Below are positions 16,146-24,369 of a DNA stretch of 64,000 bases, one piece after another. The number at the start of each line of letters is the position of its first letter. The stretch's first letter is position 1. The stretch covers positions 1 to 64,000 of the forward strand of contig JAVVHE010000010.1 in assembly GCA_032249695.1 (NCBI GenBank), written 5' to 3'. Made by a program: the position numbers and the translations under genes. Below the pieces are notes generated by a model that searched no databases, had not been told where the DNA came from, and worked only from the letters and a program-made list of their open reading frames with translations. Source of the DNA: JAVVHE01 sp032249695 (lineage in GTDB: Bacteria; Pseudomonadota; Alphaproteobacteria; Sphingomonadales; Sphingomonadaceae).

Positions 16146-17480
16146 CTAGATGACCCTGAAGGCCGGCGACCCCAGCGCGGGGCGGCCCAGCATCAGTTCG
16201 GTCAAGGCCCACACGGCCGCGTCGGCCCGGTCGGGGGAGCGGCCCGGGCCAGCATACGCGCCGCCCGCGATCAGGCCGCACAGCTCGTCTTCCAGCTCGG
16301 GCAGCGCGCCCAGGTGCAGCACGCGGCCTGCTTCGTATAGCGCAGCGACCGGCTCGGCGCGCGCGACCTTGCCGTGCGCGGCGCGGACGGGCTTGACCGG
16401 CAGGCCCGGCTCCACGCCCTTCAGCACCGCCTCGACCATGGCGCCGCCATTGTTCACCTCCGCGACCACGCGGTCGGCGTCGAACTCGCGCGCCGCAGCT
16501 GCCACCGCGCGTGCCCAGCCCTCGGGCGAGCGGCCCTGCACGCTGCGGTCGCCAAGCACATAGGCGCGGCCGTCATGCCCCACCCCGCAGGCGACGATGC
16601 CGCACGCGTCGGCGCCGTCGCCGGCGCCCGCGGGCGGGTCGACGCCCACCACCACGCGCACCAGCCCCGGCTTGGCGTCCGCGCGGCAGCGCTCGATCAG
16701 CGCGCGGCTCCACAAGGCGCCGGGCACCTCCTCGATTAGCTCGCCGTCAAGCTCCTGCCGCCCCAGCCGCGTGCCAGCATAGCGCGCGGTCACCGCGTCG
16801 AGGAACGCGGGCGGCAGGTTCTCTGCGTTCTCGCTCGTCCGCCCGCGCGTCACGCGGGTGCGCGAGTCCGCCAGCAGCGCCTTCAGCAGCGCCACGGGCC
16901 GCGGAGTTGTCGTCACCACGGCGCGCGGGCGTTGCCCCAGCCGCAGGCCAAGCTTCAGATTGTCCCACACCGCCTCGCAATTGGGCCATTTCGCCAGCTC
17001 GTCGCACCAGGCGGCGTGGTGCTGCGGCCCGCGCAGCTGGCCGGGCTCCTCGGCCGAATACAGGAACGCCTGCGCGCCGTTCGGCCACACCAGCCGGCGC
17101 CGCGACACCTCCAGCACCGGGCGGCGGCGCGGCGGAGCGATCGCGACCAGCCCGCTCTCCCCCAGCACCATCACGTCGCGCACATCGGCGAGCGTCGCGC
17201 CGACGAGCGCGATCCGCGCGCGCGCGTTGCCCTCGGCGAGCTGCCGCACCCATTCGGCGCCGGCGCGCGTCTTACCGAAGCCGCGCCCCGCCATGATGAG
17301 CCAGGTGTCCCAGCGGCCGCGGGGCGCCAGCTGCGCCGGCCGCGCGGTCAACGCCCACCGGTCGCGGCCAAGGATGCGCAGTTGTCGAACCACGAACGCG
17401 CCCAGCGCGGGGGGCACCCGGGTGCCGAACCTTCCCAGCAATTCGCCCGCCGAGCGCGCGCGGTCGCCGAGGCCGGGCAT
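16146..17480 (-). CDS. Terminase large subunit (GTA gp2-like TerL)
   Basis: A 444-residue TerL. Walker A is GRGFGKT (65-71), Walker B is HHAAWCDE with Asp160 and Glu161, followed by the coupling segment VVTTTPRP. The RNase H-like nuclease domain shows VVVGVDPPAG and a late acidic motif SPDRADAAVWALTE. It is the ATP-driven motor that cuts and pumps chromosomal DNA into the head; in GTAs packaging is essentially non-specific. Its ATG shares one base with the TerS-like stop codon. The gene end is convergent with the SRAP gene, 24 bases apart. All motor and nuclease acidic residues are visible, so it should be functional. Confidence 0.94.
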   Translation of the reverse strand: MPGLGDRARSAGELLGRFGTRVPPALGAFVVRQLRILGRDRWALTARPAQLAPRGRWDTWLIMAGRGFGKTRAGAEWVRQLAEGNARARIALVGATLADVRDVMVLGESGLVAIAPPRRRPVLEVSRRRLVWPNGAQAFLYSAEEPGQLRGPQHHAAWCDELAKWPNCEAVWDNLKLGLRLGQRPRAVVTTTPRPVALLKALLADSRTRVTRGRTSENAENLPPAFLDAVTARYAGTRLGRQELDGELIEEVPGALWSRALIERCRADAKPGLVRVVVGVDPPAGAGDGADACGIVACGVGHDGRAYVLGDRSVQGRSPEGWARAVAAAAREFDADRVVAEVNNGGAMVEAVLKGVEPGLPVKPVRAAHGKVARAEPVAALYEAGRVLHLGALPELEDELCGLIAGGAYAGPGRSPDRADAAVWALTELMLGRPALGSPAFRVI

Positions 17481-18289
17481 CAGTGGCCCTCCGCCAGCAG
17501 GATGGCATGGCCGACGTCGGCCTCCGCTTCGGGCCGGTCGCCGAATTTCGCGGTCAGATAGTCGAACACGCGCGTCAGCTCGTCGCGTGCATGGTCGATC
17601 TCGGCTGGAGTCGGCTCGGGAGGCTCGGCGGGTTCGCTCGTCAAAGTGCTACCGCCGGTCGCAGCCGCGATGCGGTCGACGAGCACCAGCCCCAGTTTCA
17701 GATCGGCTGGCCGCTCGTCGCCCTCGCCCAGCGCATGGCGCGCCAGTTCGCCCAGCGCCGCCTCGGCGAAGCGCCGTTGCGCCGCCGCCCACGCAGCCGC
17801 GAACAGCGGGTCGGCGTCGCGCGCCTCGAACAGCGTCGCCAGCCGCACCTTCAGCTGCCGCGCAACATGGCGAATGCTTCCGCTCTGGCTCAGCAGTTCG
17901 ATGACGCGCCGCCGCGTCGCCTCGGTCGGCTTGAATGCGGACAGGCGCACCGGCTTGGCCCGCGCGTCCTCGCCCGGTTGCTCCGCTGCTGTCCGCTGAA
18001 CGTCCGGCACGCCCGGCACCACCGGCGCCCGGGCCGCGAGCTTGGTCAAGAGCTGCCGATAGCGGCCGTGAAACGCGAGGTCGCCCCGGATGCCCTTGCG
18101 CAGCGCGGACGAGTCCTGACGCAACAGCGCCGCCGCGATTTCGAACGAGGATACGTATTCGACAAGTGCGATGGTCCCGGCCCGGCGCTCGGCGCACCAC
18201 AGGTTGCCGGAGCGCGGGCGGGCTGCCTCGATCAGCTCCGCGAGCCGGGCGTCCGTTGCGGGGTCGAAGCGGCTCATGGCCTGGTCCAC
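17480..18289 (-). CDS. TerS-like first gene of the GTA cluster (small terminase / gp1-like)
   Basis: A protein of about 269 residues that precedes TerL and shares a base with it. A central helix-turn-helix-like part, RRRVIELLSQSGSIRHVARQ then LKVRLATLFEARDADPLF, resembles the DNA-binding region of small terminases and GTA gp1 proteins. N- and C-terminal parts are helical and acidic (ETPAE...DHARDELTRVFDYLTA style). GTG at 18289 is preferred because AGGAGG lies five bases upstream; a GTG at 18295 abuts the ribosome site. TerS normally recognises pac sites; in GTAs this specificity is relaxed. Similarity is positional and structural rather than strong, so the name is provisional. Confidence 0.72.
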   Translation of the reverse strand: MDQAMSRFDPATDARLAELIEAARPRSGNLWCAERRAGTIALVEYVSSFEIAAALLRQDSSALRKGIRGDLAFHGRYRQLLTKLAARAPVVPGVPDVQRTAAEQPGEDARAKPVRLSAFKPTEATRRRVIELLSQSGSIRHVARQLKVRLATLFEARDADPLFAAAWAAAQRRFAEAALGELARHALGEGDERPADLKLGLVLVDRIAAATGGSTLTSEPAEPPEPTPAEIDHARDELTRVFDYLTAKFGDRPEAEADVGHAILLAEGH

Positions 18290-18374
18290 CGGCACCTCCT
18301 GTCCTGCAAAAACGCGAACGGGCGCGAGCGGTCCGTCCGGCCACCCGCGCCCGCACCTCTGCGACGCTGGCCGG

Positions 18375-18404
18375 TCTGTGCCAGATCAGCGTAACGCTGT
18401 CAAG
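18375..18404 (-). promoter_or_regulatory. Promoter/operator of the TerS-TerL unit, copy of the portal-unit element
   Basis: On the minus strand TTGACA (18403-18398) is followed by a 17-base spacer. The -10 position reads CACAGA, a poor match. The palindrome CAGCGTTACGCTG overlaps the -35 end and spacer. Twenty-three of 24 bases match the portal-unit element; flanks are unrelated. Weak -10 with a conserved palindrome suggests activator or repressor control rather than a constitutive promoter. Confidence 0.65.
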
Positions 18405-18483
18405 TAAAAAGAACCGCAACGGTTCGTGTGCGCGCGCCATGCCACGTTGCGCGCAGCGCTCGCAGGCCCCACAAAGGCGGCGC

Positions 18484-19368
18484 ATGAGCACACGCCGCCC
18501 CGAGTGGGACGAAGAGGGCCGTGACTGGCCCAACCGCGAGCATAGCCGTTTCGTCCGCGCAGGCTGGCTCGATTGGCACGTGCAGCGTGTCGGTGCAGGG
18601 CCGGAACTGCTGCTGATCCACGGCACCGGCTCGGCCACCCACAGCTGGCGCGGCATGATCGGGCCGCTGTCGCGCCGCTTCGCCGTCACCGCGATGGATC
18701 TCCCCGGCCACGGCTTCACGCGCGGGCGGCCCAGGGGCGGCATGAGCGTCCACGCGGTCGCGCGCGCGGTGCACGAGCTGACCGAGGCGCTGGAGGCTCC
18801 GCCCGCGCTGATCGTCGCGCATTCGGCCGGAGCAGCCGTTGCGTGCCAGATGGCGCTGGAGGGGCGCAGCACCGCTCCGATCCTGGCGTTCGGTGCGGCC
18901 TTGACGCCGTTCCCTGGCCCCGCCGCGCGCATCTTCCCCGCGATCGCGCGGCTGCTGTTCGTCAACCCGTTCGTGCCCTCGCTGTTCGCGCGCTACGCCC
19001 GCCAGCCCGGCGAGGTGGAGCGGTTCCTCGCCCGCTCGACCGGCTCGACGATCGACGCGTGGGGCGCCGAACTCTACGCGCGGCTGTTCGCCACCGCCGA
19101 ACATTGCGCTGGCGCGATCGAGCTGATGGCCGACTGGGACCTCGATCAGCTCGCGTTGCGTCTGCCGCGGATCACGGTGCCGCTGAAGCTGCTCCACGGC
19201 GACCGCGACGCCACCGTCCCGTTGAGCGCCGCCCGCACCGTCCCCGCCGAGCTGGAGGTGCTGGCCGGGCTGGGCCACCTTGCGCACGAGGAAGCGCCCG
19301 CTCCGGCGGCGCACGCGGTGGAACGCTTCGCGGTGGAGCATGGTGTGCTGCGGACTGCGGACGCGTAG
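18484..19368 (+). CDS. bchO: BchO-type alpha/beta hydrolase
   Basis: A 294-residue alpha/beta hydrolase. The start WPNREHSRFVRAGWLDWHVQ and the HGTGSATHSWRGMIG, DLPGHGFTR and GHLAHEE motifs follow the BchO pattern, a magnesium-chelatase accessory hydrolase of bacteriochlorophyll synthesis. The nucleophile is Ser114 (AHSAGA), the acid is Asp in HGDRDATVP and the base is His in GLGHLAHEE, so the triad is intact. The gene is divergent from the first GTA gene; the 195-base gap holds the GTA promoter. No other bch, puf or crt gene is in view, so either the photosynthesis cluster is elsewhere or this is an orphan hydrolase with another role. Family membership is fairly sure; role in pigment synthesis is uncertain. 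Confidence 0.65.
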   Translation: MSTRRPEWDEEGRDWPNREHSRFVRAGWLDWHVQRVGAGPELLLIHGTGSATHSWRGMIGPLSRRFAVTAMDLPGHGFTRGRPRGGMSVHAVARAVHELTEALEAPPALIVAHSAGAAVACQMALEGRSTAPILAFGAALTPFPGPAARIFPAIARLLFVNPFVPSLFARYARQPGEVERFLARSTGSTIDAWGAELYARLFATAEHCAGAIELMADWDLDQLALRLPRITVPLKLLHGDRDATVPLSAARTVPAELEVLAGLGHLAHEEAPAPAAHAVERFAVEHGVLRTADA

Positions 19369-19400
19369 GGGAGAAGCCCGGTGCGTCCGGGCATCTCCCC
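19368..19400 (+). terminator. Strong hairpin after the bchO-like gene
   Basis: GGGGAGAAGCCCGG (19368-19381), loop TGCGT, and CCGGGCATCTCCCC (19387-19400) pair over 14 positions with one mismatch. The stem begins in the last base of the stop codon. No T-run follows, so termination may need Rho or the hairpin may protect the 3' end. Confidence 0.65.
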
Positions 19401-19764
19401 GATTCAGACCGCTCCGCAGCCACACCTGCCCGCGAACCACATCGGATTTAGCTCAACCGGTCCTGTTACCAAAATGGCACGTCCGCTATGCGCCAGGCTG
19501 GTGGCTGGCCCGTCCGCGACGCGGTGGCGAGGCTGGGATGGAGCTGGCCGACGTTGCCGGGCGCCATGCGCTGCGCAGCCGGCTGTTCGCGTGTGCCCGG
19601 ACGCGGCGCGCTGGAGCGGTTCGGGCCGGGGGCGTCAGCGGCCGCCGCCGCTGCGCTCGGAAGGCGGCGAGGCGTGGATGGCCGGGCCCGCCGTGTCAGA
19701 CGGTCGGCGTCGGGAGCCGGACTCGGGCGTCACCGCCGCGGCCCGGGCCCCGCGCTGGCGCCGG
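19401..19764. other. Intergenic region without a convincing gene
   Basis: About 365 bases lie between the bchO-like gene and bdhA, which converge. Open frames on the plus strand are Arg/Ala/Gly-rich, lack ribosome sites and are likely GC artefacts. I see nothing else recognisable here. Confidence 0.5.
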
Positions 19765-20553
19765 TCAGCGAGCCGTCCAGCCACCCTCGATCGGCTGCGC
19801 CGCGCCGGTGATGTTCGCCGCATAGTCCGAAGCGAGGAACATTGCATAGGCTGCAACCTCGCTCACCTCGACGAACCGGTGCGTCGGCTGTGACGCGAGG
19901 ATCACCTCCTTGATGACGCGATCCTCCGAGATGCCGCGCGCCTTCGCCTGGTCGGCAATCTGGCCTTCGACCAGCGGCGTCTTCACGAAGCCGGGGCAGA
20001 TGACGTTGCAGGTGATCGCGGTTTCGGCGAGCTCCAGCGCGACGCACTTCGTCATGCCGACCATGCCGTGCTTGGCCGAAACATAGGCGACCTTGAACGG
20101 CGACGCGACCAAGCCGTGCGCCGAGGCGATGTTGATGATCCGTCCCCACCCCTTCGCCTTCATCCCCGGCACCGCCGCCTTGATGGTGTGGAATGCGCTC
20201 GACAGATCGACGGCGATGATCTTGTCCCACTTGTCGTCGGGAAACGTGTCGATCGCCTCGACATGCTGGATGCCGGCATTGTTGATGAGGATATCGCAGC
20301 TGCCAAGCTTCTCCTCGATTTCATGCACCATCTTCTGACATTCTGCGCCGATCGACAGATCGTGGCCGAAATACTCGATGCGGGTGCCGAAGCCGCGCAG
20401 GCGCGTCACCTCGCGCTCGATGTCTTCGGGCTTGCCGAAGCCGTTCACCGCCACGTCGGCGCCCGCCTTCGCGAACATCTCCGCAATTCCCAGCCCGATG
20501 CCGCTCGTCGATCCCGTGATCGCTGCGACCTTCCCCTTCATGGAAATTTCCAT
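19765..20553 (-). CDS. bdhA: D-beta-hydroxybutyrate dehydrogenase
   Basis: A 262-residue short-chain dehydrogenase. The NAD-binding motif is TGSTSGIGLG, NNAG follows, and the catalytic set is Ser144 (NIASAHG), Tyr157 and Lys161 (YVSAKHG). The C-terminus has PGFVKTPLVEGQIADQAK and LASQPTHRFVEVSEVA, typical of 3-hydroxybutyrate dehydrogenase (EC 1.1.1.30), which oxidises (R)-3-hydroxybutyrate to acetoacetate in the cytosol. It is divergent from the PHB depolymerase gene 110 bases away, so the two consecutive steps of PHB breakdown share one control region. The start could be MEIS or the inner MKGK four residues later. Confidence 0.92.
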   Translation of the reverse strand: MEISMKGKVAAITGSTSGIGLGIAEMFAKAGADVAVNGFGKPEDIEREVTRLRGFGTRIEYFGHDLSIGAECQKMVHEIEEKLGSCDILINNAGIQHVEAIDTFPDDKWDKIIAVDLSSAFHTIKAAVPGMKAKGWGRIINIASAHGLVASPFKVAYVSAKHGMVGMTKCVALELAETAITCNVICPGFVKTPLVEGQIADQAKARGISEDRVIKEVILASQPTHRFVEVSEVAAYAMFLASDYAANITGAAQPIEGGWTAR

Positions 20554-20663
20554 AACCGCTCCCGTCTGCGTGATGACCGTTGGCAGGTATGACGCTAACG
20601 CAACCCGCGCCCCCGCCCGCCGTTTCGAAGTCTATGGCGCGGGAGCGCGCGGAAGGAAACTGA

Positions 20664-21920
20664 ATGCTCTACAACACCTACGAATTGCAGCGCTCGATGC
20701 TCGACGCGGCTTCCATCGCCGCCACGGCCGGAGCGACATGGTGGAATAACGTTCTCAATCCGCTCGCGTATACGAAGACCGGCAACCTGGTCTCGTCGGC
20801 GTTAGAGGTGTTCGCGCACGCCGCGGCACCTTATGGAAAGCCGGAATTCGGCTTCAGCCATACTGTCTGTGACGGGCAGGAGGTGGCCGTGACCGAGGAG
20901 GTGCTGGTCGACAAGCCGTTCGGGCGGCTGCTGCGCTTTGCACGCGAGGGGCGGCAGGGCGATCCGAAGCTGCTGATCGTCGCGCCGATGAGCGGGCACT
21001 ACGCGACGCTGCTCCGCGGCACGGTGGAGCGGATGCTCCCGCGTCACGACGTCCACATCACCGACTGGGCCGACGCCAAGATGGTGCCGCTGTCGGCGGG
21101 CAGCTTCGACCTCGACGATTATATCGATTACGTCATCGAGTTCCTGCGCCACATGGGGCCGGGCACGCATATCATGGCGGTGTGCCAGCCCGCGGTGCCC
21201 GTCTACGCCGCGCTGTGCCTGATGGGCGGAGCCGAGGATCCCTGCACGCCGGTCAGCGCGACGCTGATGGGCGGCCCGGTCGATCCGCGCCAGTCACCCA
21301 CCGCGGTCAACACGCTTGCGACGCGGCGACCGTTCACCTGGTTCGAGCACAATGTCATTGCCGAAGTGCCGGTGAGCTATCCGGGAGCGGGTCGCAGAGT
21401 CTACCCCGGTTTCCTGCAGCTCGCCGGGTTCATGAGCATGAACCTGGGCGCCCACATGGTCAGCCATTGGGAAATGTTCAAGCATCTCGTCCAAGGTGAC
21501 GACGAGGAAGCCGAGGCGACCAAGGCGTTCTACGAGGAATATCGTTCGGTGGCCGACATCGATGCCGCCTTCTACTTGCAGACGATCGACGTGGTATTCC
21601 AGCGCCACCTGCTGCCCAAGGGCCAGTTCTTCCATCGCGGCGTGCGGGCCGATCCTGCGGCCGTGCGCACGCCGATCCTCGCGATCGAGGGCGAGCGTGA
21701 CGACATCTCGGGTCTTGGCCAGACGCAGGCCGCGCTGACGCTGTCGACCGGGCTGCCGCAGGCCGCGCGCAAGCACCATATTGCGATGGGCGCCGGGCAT
21801 TACGGCATCTTCAACGGCCGCCGCTGGCGCGAGCAGATCGCGCCGGTGGTGGACGACTGGATCGCGCGATGGGCCGCGAAGCCGTTGCGCCTCTCGCGGC
21901 TTCAGGTCGTGGCCGGGTAG
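20664..21920 (+). CDS. phaZ: Intracellular polyhydroxybutyrate depolymerase
   Basis: A 418-residue intracellular PHB depolymerase. The N-terminal MLYNTYELQRSMLDAASIAA is the family hallmark, followed by LLIVAPMSGHYATLLRGTVE and HDVHITDWADA. The nucleophile is a cysteine, Cys174 in MAVCQPAVP, as in PhaZ1-type enzymes, rather than the serine of secreted depolymerases. The C-terminal catalytic acid and base fit EGERDDISGLGQTQ and GAGHYGIFNGRRW. It hydrolyses granule PHB to 3-hydroxybutyrate oligomers that bdhA-type enzymes use. A ribosome site GGAAGGAAAC precedes the ATG. Confidence 0.93.
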   Translation: MLYNTYELQRSMLDAASIAATAGATWWNNVLNPLAYTKTGNLVSSALEVFAHAAAPYGKPEFGFSHTVCDGQEVAVTEEVLVDKPFGRLLRFAREGRQGDPKLLIVAPMSGHYATLLRGTVERMLPRHDVHITDWADAKMVPLSAGSFDLDDYIDYVIEFLRHMGPGTHIMAVCQPAVPVYAALCLMGGAEDPCTPVSATLMGGPVDPRQSPTAVNTLATRRPFTWFEHNVIAEVPVSYPGAGRRVYPGFLQLAGFMSMNLGAHMVSHWEMFKHLVQGDDEEAEATKAFYEEYRSVADIDAAFYLQTIDVVFQRHLLPKGQFFHRGVRADPAAVRTPILAIEGERDDISGLGQTQAALTLSTGLPQAARKHHIAMGAGHYGIFNGRRWREQIAPVVDDWIARWAAKPLRLSRLQVVAG

Positions 21921-22078
21921 CTCGGGCGCTGGACGCGGCCCGGCTGGGGCTCGCATGTTCGCCGACAGCACGGGTGTGAGTCCGCACCGGCCGAGCCGCT
22001 ACGCGCGCTCGCGCAAGGGGCGACGGCGCTTCTCGTGCCGGGCGCGCCGCCGGTGAGGGTAGCCGCGCGGGCCGTCCG

Positions 22079-22288
22079 CTAGGGACGGAGCGGGAAGCGG
22101 CTGACGCTGCCCGTCAGCAGCCTGCGGCCGAATGCCTTCGCCATCGTCGCAGTGCCGTCGGCATTCTGAAACACGACACGGGTGCCGCCCGAGGCCAGCG
22201 TCTCGATCGCGGTGACGGTCGCGCCATGCTTGCGGCAGGCGGCCTCAACCTCTGCTACGGTGGCTGCGACGTTGATGGCTCGCGACAT
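22079..22288 (-). CDS. Small conserved-looking protein of unknown function
   Basis: A 69-residue protein, MSRAINVAATVAEVEAACRK then HGATVTAIETLASGGTRVVF and a basic tail. A good ribosome site (AAGGAG) lies seven bases before the ATG at 22288, which is preferred to an upstream in-frame start. The predicted fold is helix followed by two strands. It stands alone between phaZ (convergent) and the DUF3618 operon. I do not recognise the family. Confidence 0.65.
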   Translation of the reverse strand: MSRAINVAATVAEVEAACRKHGATVTAIETLASGGTRVVFQNADGTATMAKAFGRRLLTGSVSRFPLRP

Positions 22289-22498
22289 GGGCACTCCTTC
22301 GCTCAAGCGGGAGCGCAAGCAAGTCTCTCGGCCAGGCGGTGCTCGGGTGACGGAGCCTGGTCTTACAATAATGGGGGCGCGCCGCGTTCAGAACAAGTGG
22401 TCCTGCCGCGCTGCTGCTCGCCCCCTTCGTCAAGGCAGATCCGATTCGGATGGGCCCGGGGCCTGCCGACGGGCGATTCCGGCGGGCAGAGGCGGCTG

Positions 22499-23203
22499 CT
22501 ACCAGTCCAGTTCGTCGCGGTCGCGGCCGATGGTGAGCCAGCCGAGCACCGCCCCGGTGACCAGGCCAGCCGCGATCACTGCGCCGGGATTGTCCGTCGC
22601 GGCGCCGCCGACTTGGCGCACGCCGTCCCGCGCGGCGCTGCCCGCACGGCTTGCAGCCTCGCCGACGCTCTCGCGCCATTCGCGAAGCTTCTCGGCCGCG
22701 CCGTCGGCGAACTCGCTCGCTCGGTTGGCGACGTCATCGGCAGCCGACCCGACCGTACCGCGGGCGCTGTCCAGCCCCGCTCGCAGGCGGTCGCCCGCGG
22801 CGCTGAGCCGCTCGCTCGCGCCGCTGCCGCCGCCGCGAAGCTGACGGACGCCGCGCGGCACCCGCGCCGACAGCACGCCATCGCGGTCTCCGACATAGCT
22901 GTCGCCCTCGCCATAGGCAGCGTATTCATCCTCATCGCCCGCCGGGCCGCCGCCGAACACGCCCGCCAAGGCGCGGGCCGCAAGCAGCGCCGCGACGAGA
23001 CCGGTGACCGGCACGATCCACGCATTGTCGCTGACCACCTGCGAGGCGCGCTCGATCGCAGCGGCTCCAGCGTCCGCCGCCTTGGCCCGCACCTCATTGA
23101 CGATCCGCTGCGGATCGAGCCGCTGCTGCAGCTCCTCCATCTGCGTGCGGATGCGGGCGCGGGTTTCAGCGGCCTCCGCCGCCAGCGCATCGACTTCGCT
23201 CAT
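22499..23203 (-). CDS. DUF3618 membrane-anchored protein
   Basis: A 234-residue protein. Residues 1-45 are helical with a DUF3618 look (VDALAAEAAETRARIRTQME, ELQQRLDPQRIVNEV), then a membrane helix IVPVTGLVAALLAARALAGV. A long Ala/Gly/Arg-rich apolipoprotein-like helix follows, ending in a second hydrophobic stretch GAVIAAGLVTGAVLGWLTIG. It is the last of three co-directional genes; its start overlaps the upstream stop by four bases. Such YqjD/YqjE/DUF3618 sets are inner-membrane proteins, some tied to stationary phase and ribosome tethering in other bacteria. Specific function is unknown. Confidence 0.78.
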   Translation of the reverse strand: MSEVDALAAEAAETRARIRTQMEELQQRLDPQRIVNEVRAKAADAGAAAIERASQVVSDNAWIVPVTGLVAALLAARALAGVFGGGPAGDEDEYAAYGEGDSYVGDRDGVLSARVPRGVRQLRGGGSGASERLSAAGDRLRAGLDSARGTVGSAADDVANRASEFADGAAEKLREWRESVGEAASRAGSAARDGVRQVGGAATDNPGAVIAAGLVTGAVLGWLTIGRDRDELDW

Positions 23204-23604
23204 GCATCACCCCTCAGCGTCTCGATATCGCGAGCGACCGACCGTTCGGTCCGCACCGGCATCATCTTCGCCCTCTTGAGCGACGCGGACGCGCTCAGAA
23301 CGATGACGCCCGCAGCGGCTGCGACGACGACGGCAACGAGAAGTGCGGCCAAGCCGACGCCCATCACCGTCGCGAGGAACGCGATCGCCGACGCGAGCAG
23401 CGCGAGCAGCGCGCCCGAGGCAAGAACGCCGGCCACCGCGAACAGGGCGAACGGCCGCGCGAACTTCAGCGCGTTCGCCTTGGTTTCGGCCTTGGCGAGG
23501 CGGACCTCGGTACGCGCCAGTGCCTCGACGTCATCGATGATGCCGCGCGCCAGACCGATGGTCGTGACGCGCGGCTGCTCGGTCCGGTTTGCGGCCATCT
23601 GCAT
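23200..23604 (-). CDS. Holin-X/YqjE-type small membrane protein
   Basis: A 134-residue protein with an N-terminal amphipathic helix (IIDDVEALARTEVRLAKAET) and two strongly hydrophobic helices (ALFAVAGVLASGALLALLAS and LAALLVAVVVAAAAGVIVLS). This is the Actinobacterial Holin-X/YqjE pattern, a name that does not imply phage lysis. It sits between the DUF3618 gene and a YqjD-like gene in a three-gene operon, the usual grouping. The start may be the ATG used here or the second Met two residues on. Confidence 0.78.
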   Translation of the reverse strand: MQMAANRTEQPRVTTIGLARGIIDDVEALARTEVRLAKAETKANALKFARPFALFAVAGVLASGALLALLASAIAFLATVMGVGLAALLVAVVVAAAAGVIVLSASASLKRAKMMPVRTERSVARDIETLRGDA

Positions 23605-23610
23605 CGCGGC

Positions 23611-24225
23611 TCAGGCGTCGCGATCGTCGTTGAAGCCCTTGCTGCTGCCGCGGAACAGGCGCGAGATTGCGAAGCCGGCAGCGACGGCCACGCCAGCGGC
23701 GACTGCGGGATTGCGGCGAACGAGTCCAGCAACGTCGTTCATCAGCTGATCGATGTCCTTGTGGCGAAGCGTGTTCGCGAAGCGCTCAAGCGCGTCGGCT
23801 GCCTGCTCGCCATATTTCGCAACCGGCGCCGCCGTCGGGTTCTGCCGCAGCTGCTCAACCGCGCCACGCGCCGAATGCGCAAGCTCTTCGATCGTGTTCG
23901 CCGCGCGGCTCTTGCCTTCCTCGGCGACGTCGCGGGCATGGCCCAGCGCGCCGTCCTTCAGCTTGACCGCCTGGTCGCGCGCGCCCTGCAGCCGCTCCTT
24001 CGCCTGATCGGCGAGGTGGCTCGCCTGCTCCGTCGCCCGATCGGCAAGGTTGCTAGCCTGCTCTTTCACATCCCGCATCGTGCTCGAAACGGCTTCGCCC
24101 GCCGTCGTGCTGTCGCCGAAGCCGGTGGCCCGGGTTGCGCCCGATCCGCCGGTTGCGCCCGAGCCGCCGGCCTGCGCGCCGAAGCCGCCCTGACCCAAGC
24201 CGCTCAAATCCTGATTGTCCGCCAC
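23611..24225 (-). CDS. YqjD/ElaB-like helical membrane-anchored protein
   Basis: A protein of about 204 residues starting at GTG 24225, with GAAGGGA upstream. A Gly/Ser-rich N-terminus (LGQGGFGAQAGGSGATGG) is followed by a long 11-residue-type amphipathic helix (VKEQASNLADRATEQASHLA, DQAKERLQGARDQAVKLKDG). It ends in a hydrophobic anchor NPAVAAGVAVAAGFAISRLF, the ElaB/YqjD/DUF883 tail. The helix also resembles LEA-type stress proteins. It is the first gene of the operon. The frame is open far upstream, across the antisense of eno, but that part is not believable. Confidence 0.75.
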   Translation of the reverse strand: MADNQDLSGLGQGGFGAQAGGSGATGGSGATRATGFGDSTTAGEAVSSTMRDVKEQASNLADRATEQASHLADQAKERLQGARDQAVKLKDGALGHARDVAEEGKSRAANTIEELAHSARGAVEQLRQNPTAAPVAKYGEQAADALERFANTLRHKDIDQLMNDVAGLVRRNPAVAAGVAVAAGFAISRLFRGSSKGFNDDRDA

Positions 24226-24369
24226 AGCGATGATCCCTTCACGTTCGTTGTCGAATGTATTGCGCAGGCTGAACGATGGGCAAGCGCACCGGGTTCCGCT
24301 TGCCGCCCGCGCAGCCGAGCGCCTAGACGCCATGCCCGCTACCACCTTCCTCATACCACCGAGACCGGA

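Noticed and set aside
1270..18295. Active temperate prophage
   Set aside because: No integrase, repressor, replication, holin-endolysin or attachment sites; very short tape measure and GTA-type gene order. A defective prophage remains formally possible.
23200..23604. Phage holin involved in GTA lysis
   Set aside because: The Holin-X/YqjE family is a chromosomal membrane protein grouped with DUF3618 and YqjD-like genes; no lysis context.
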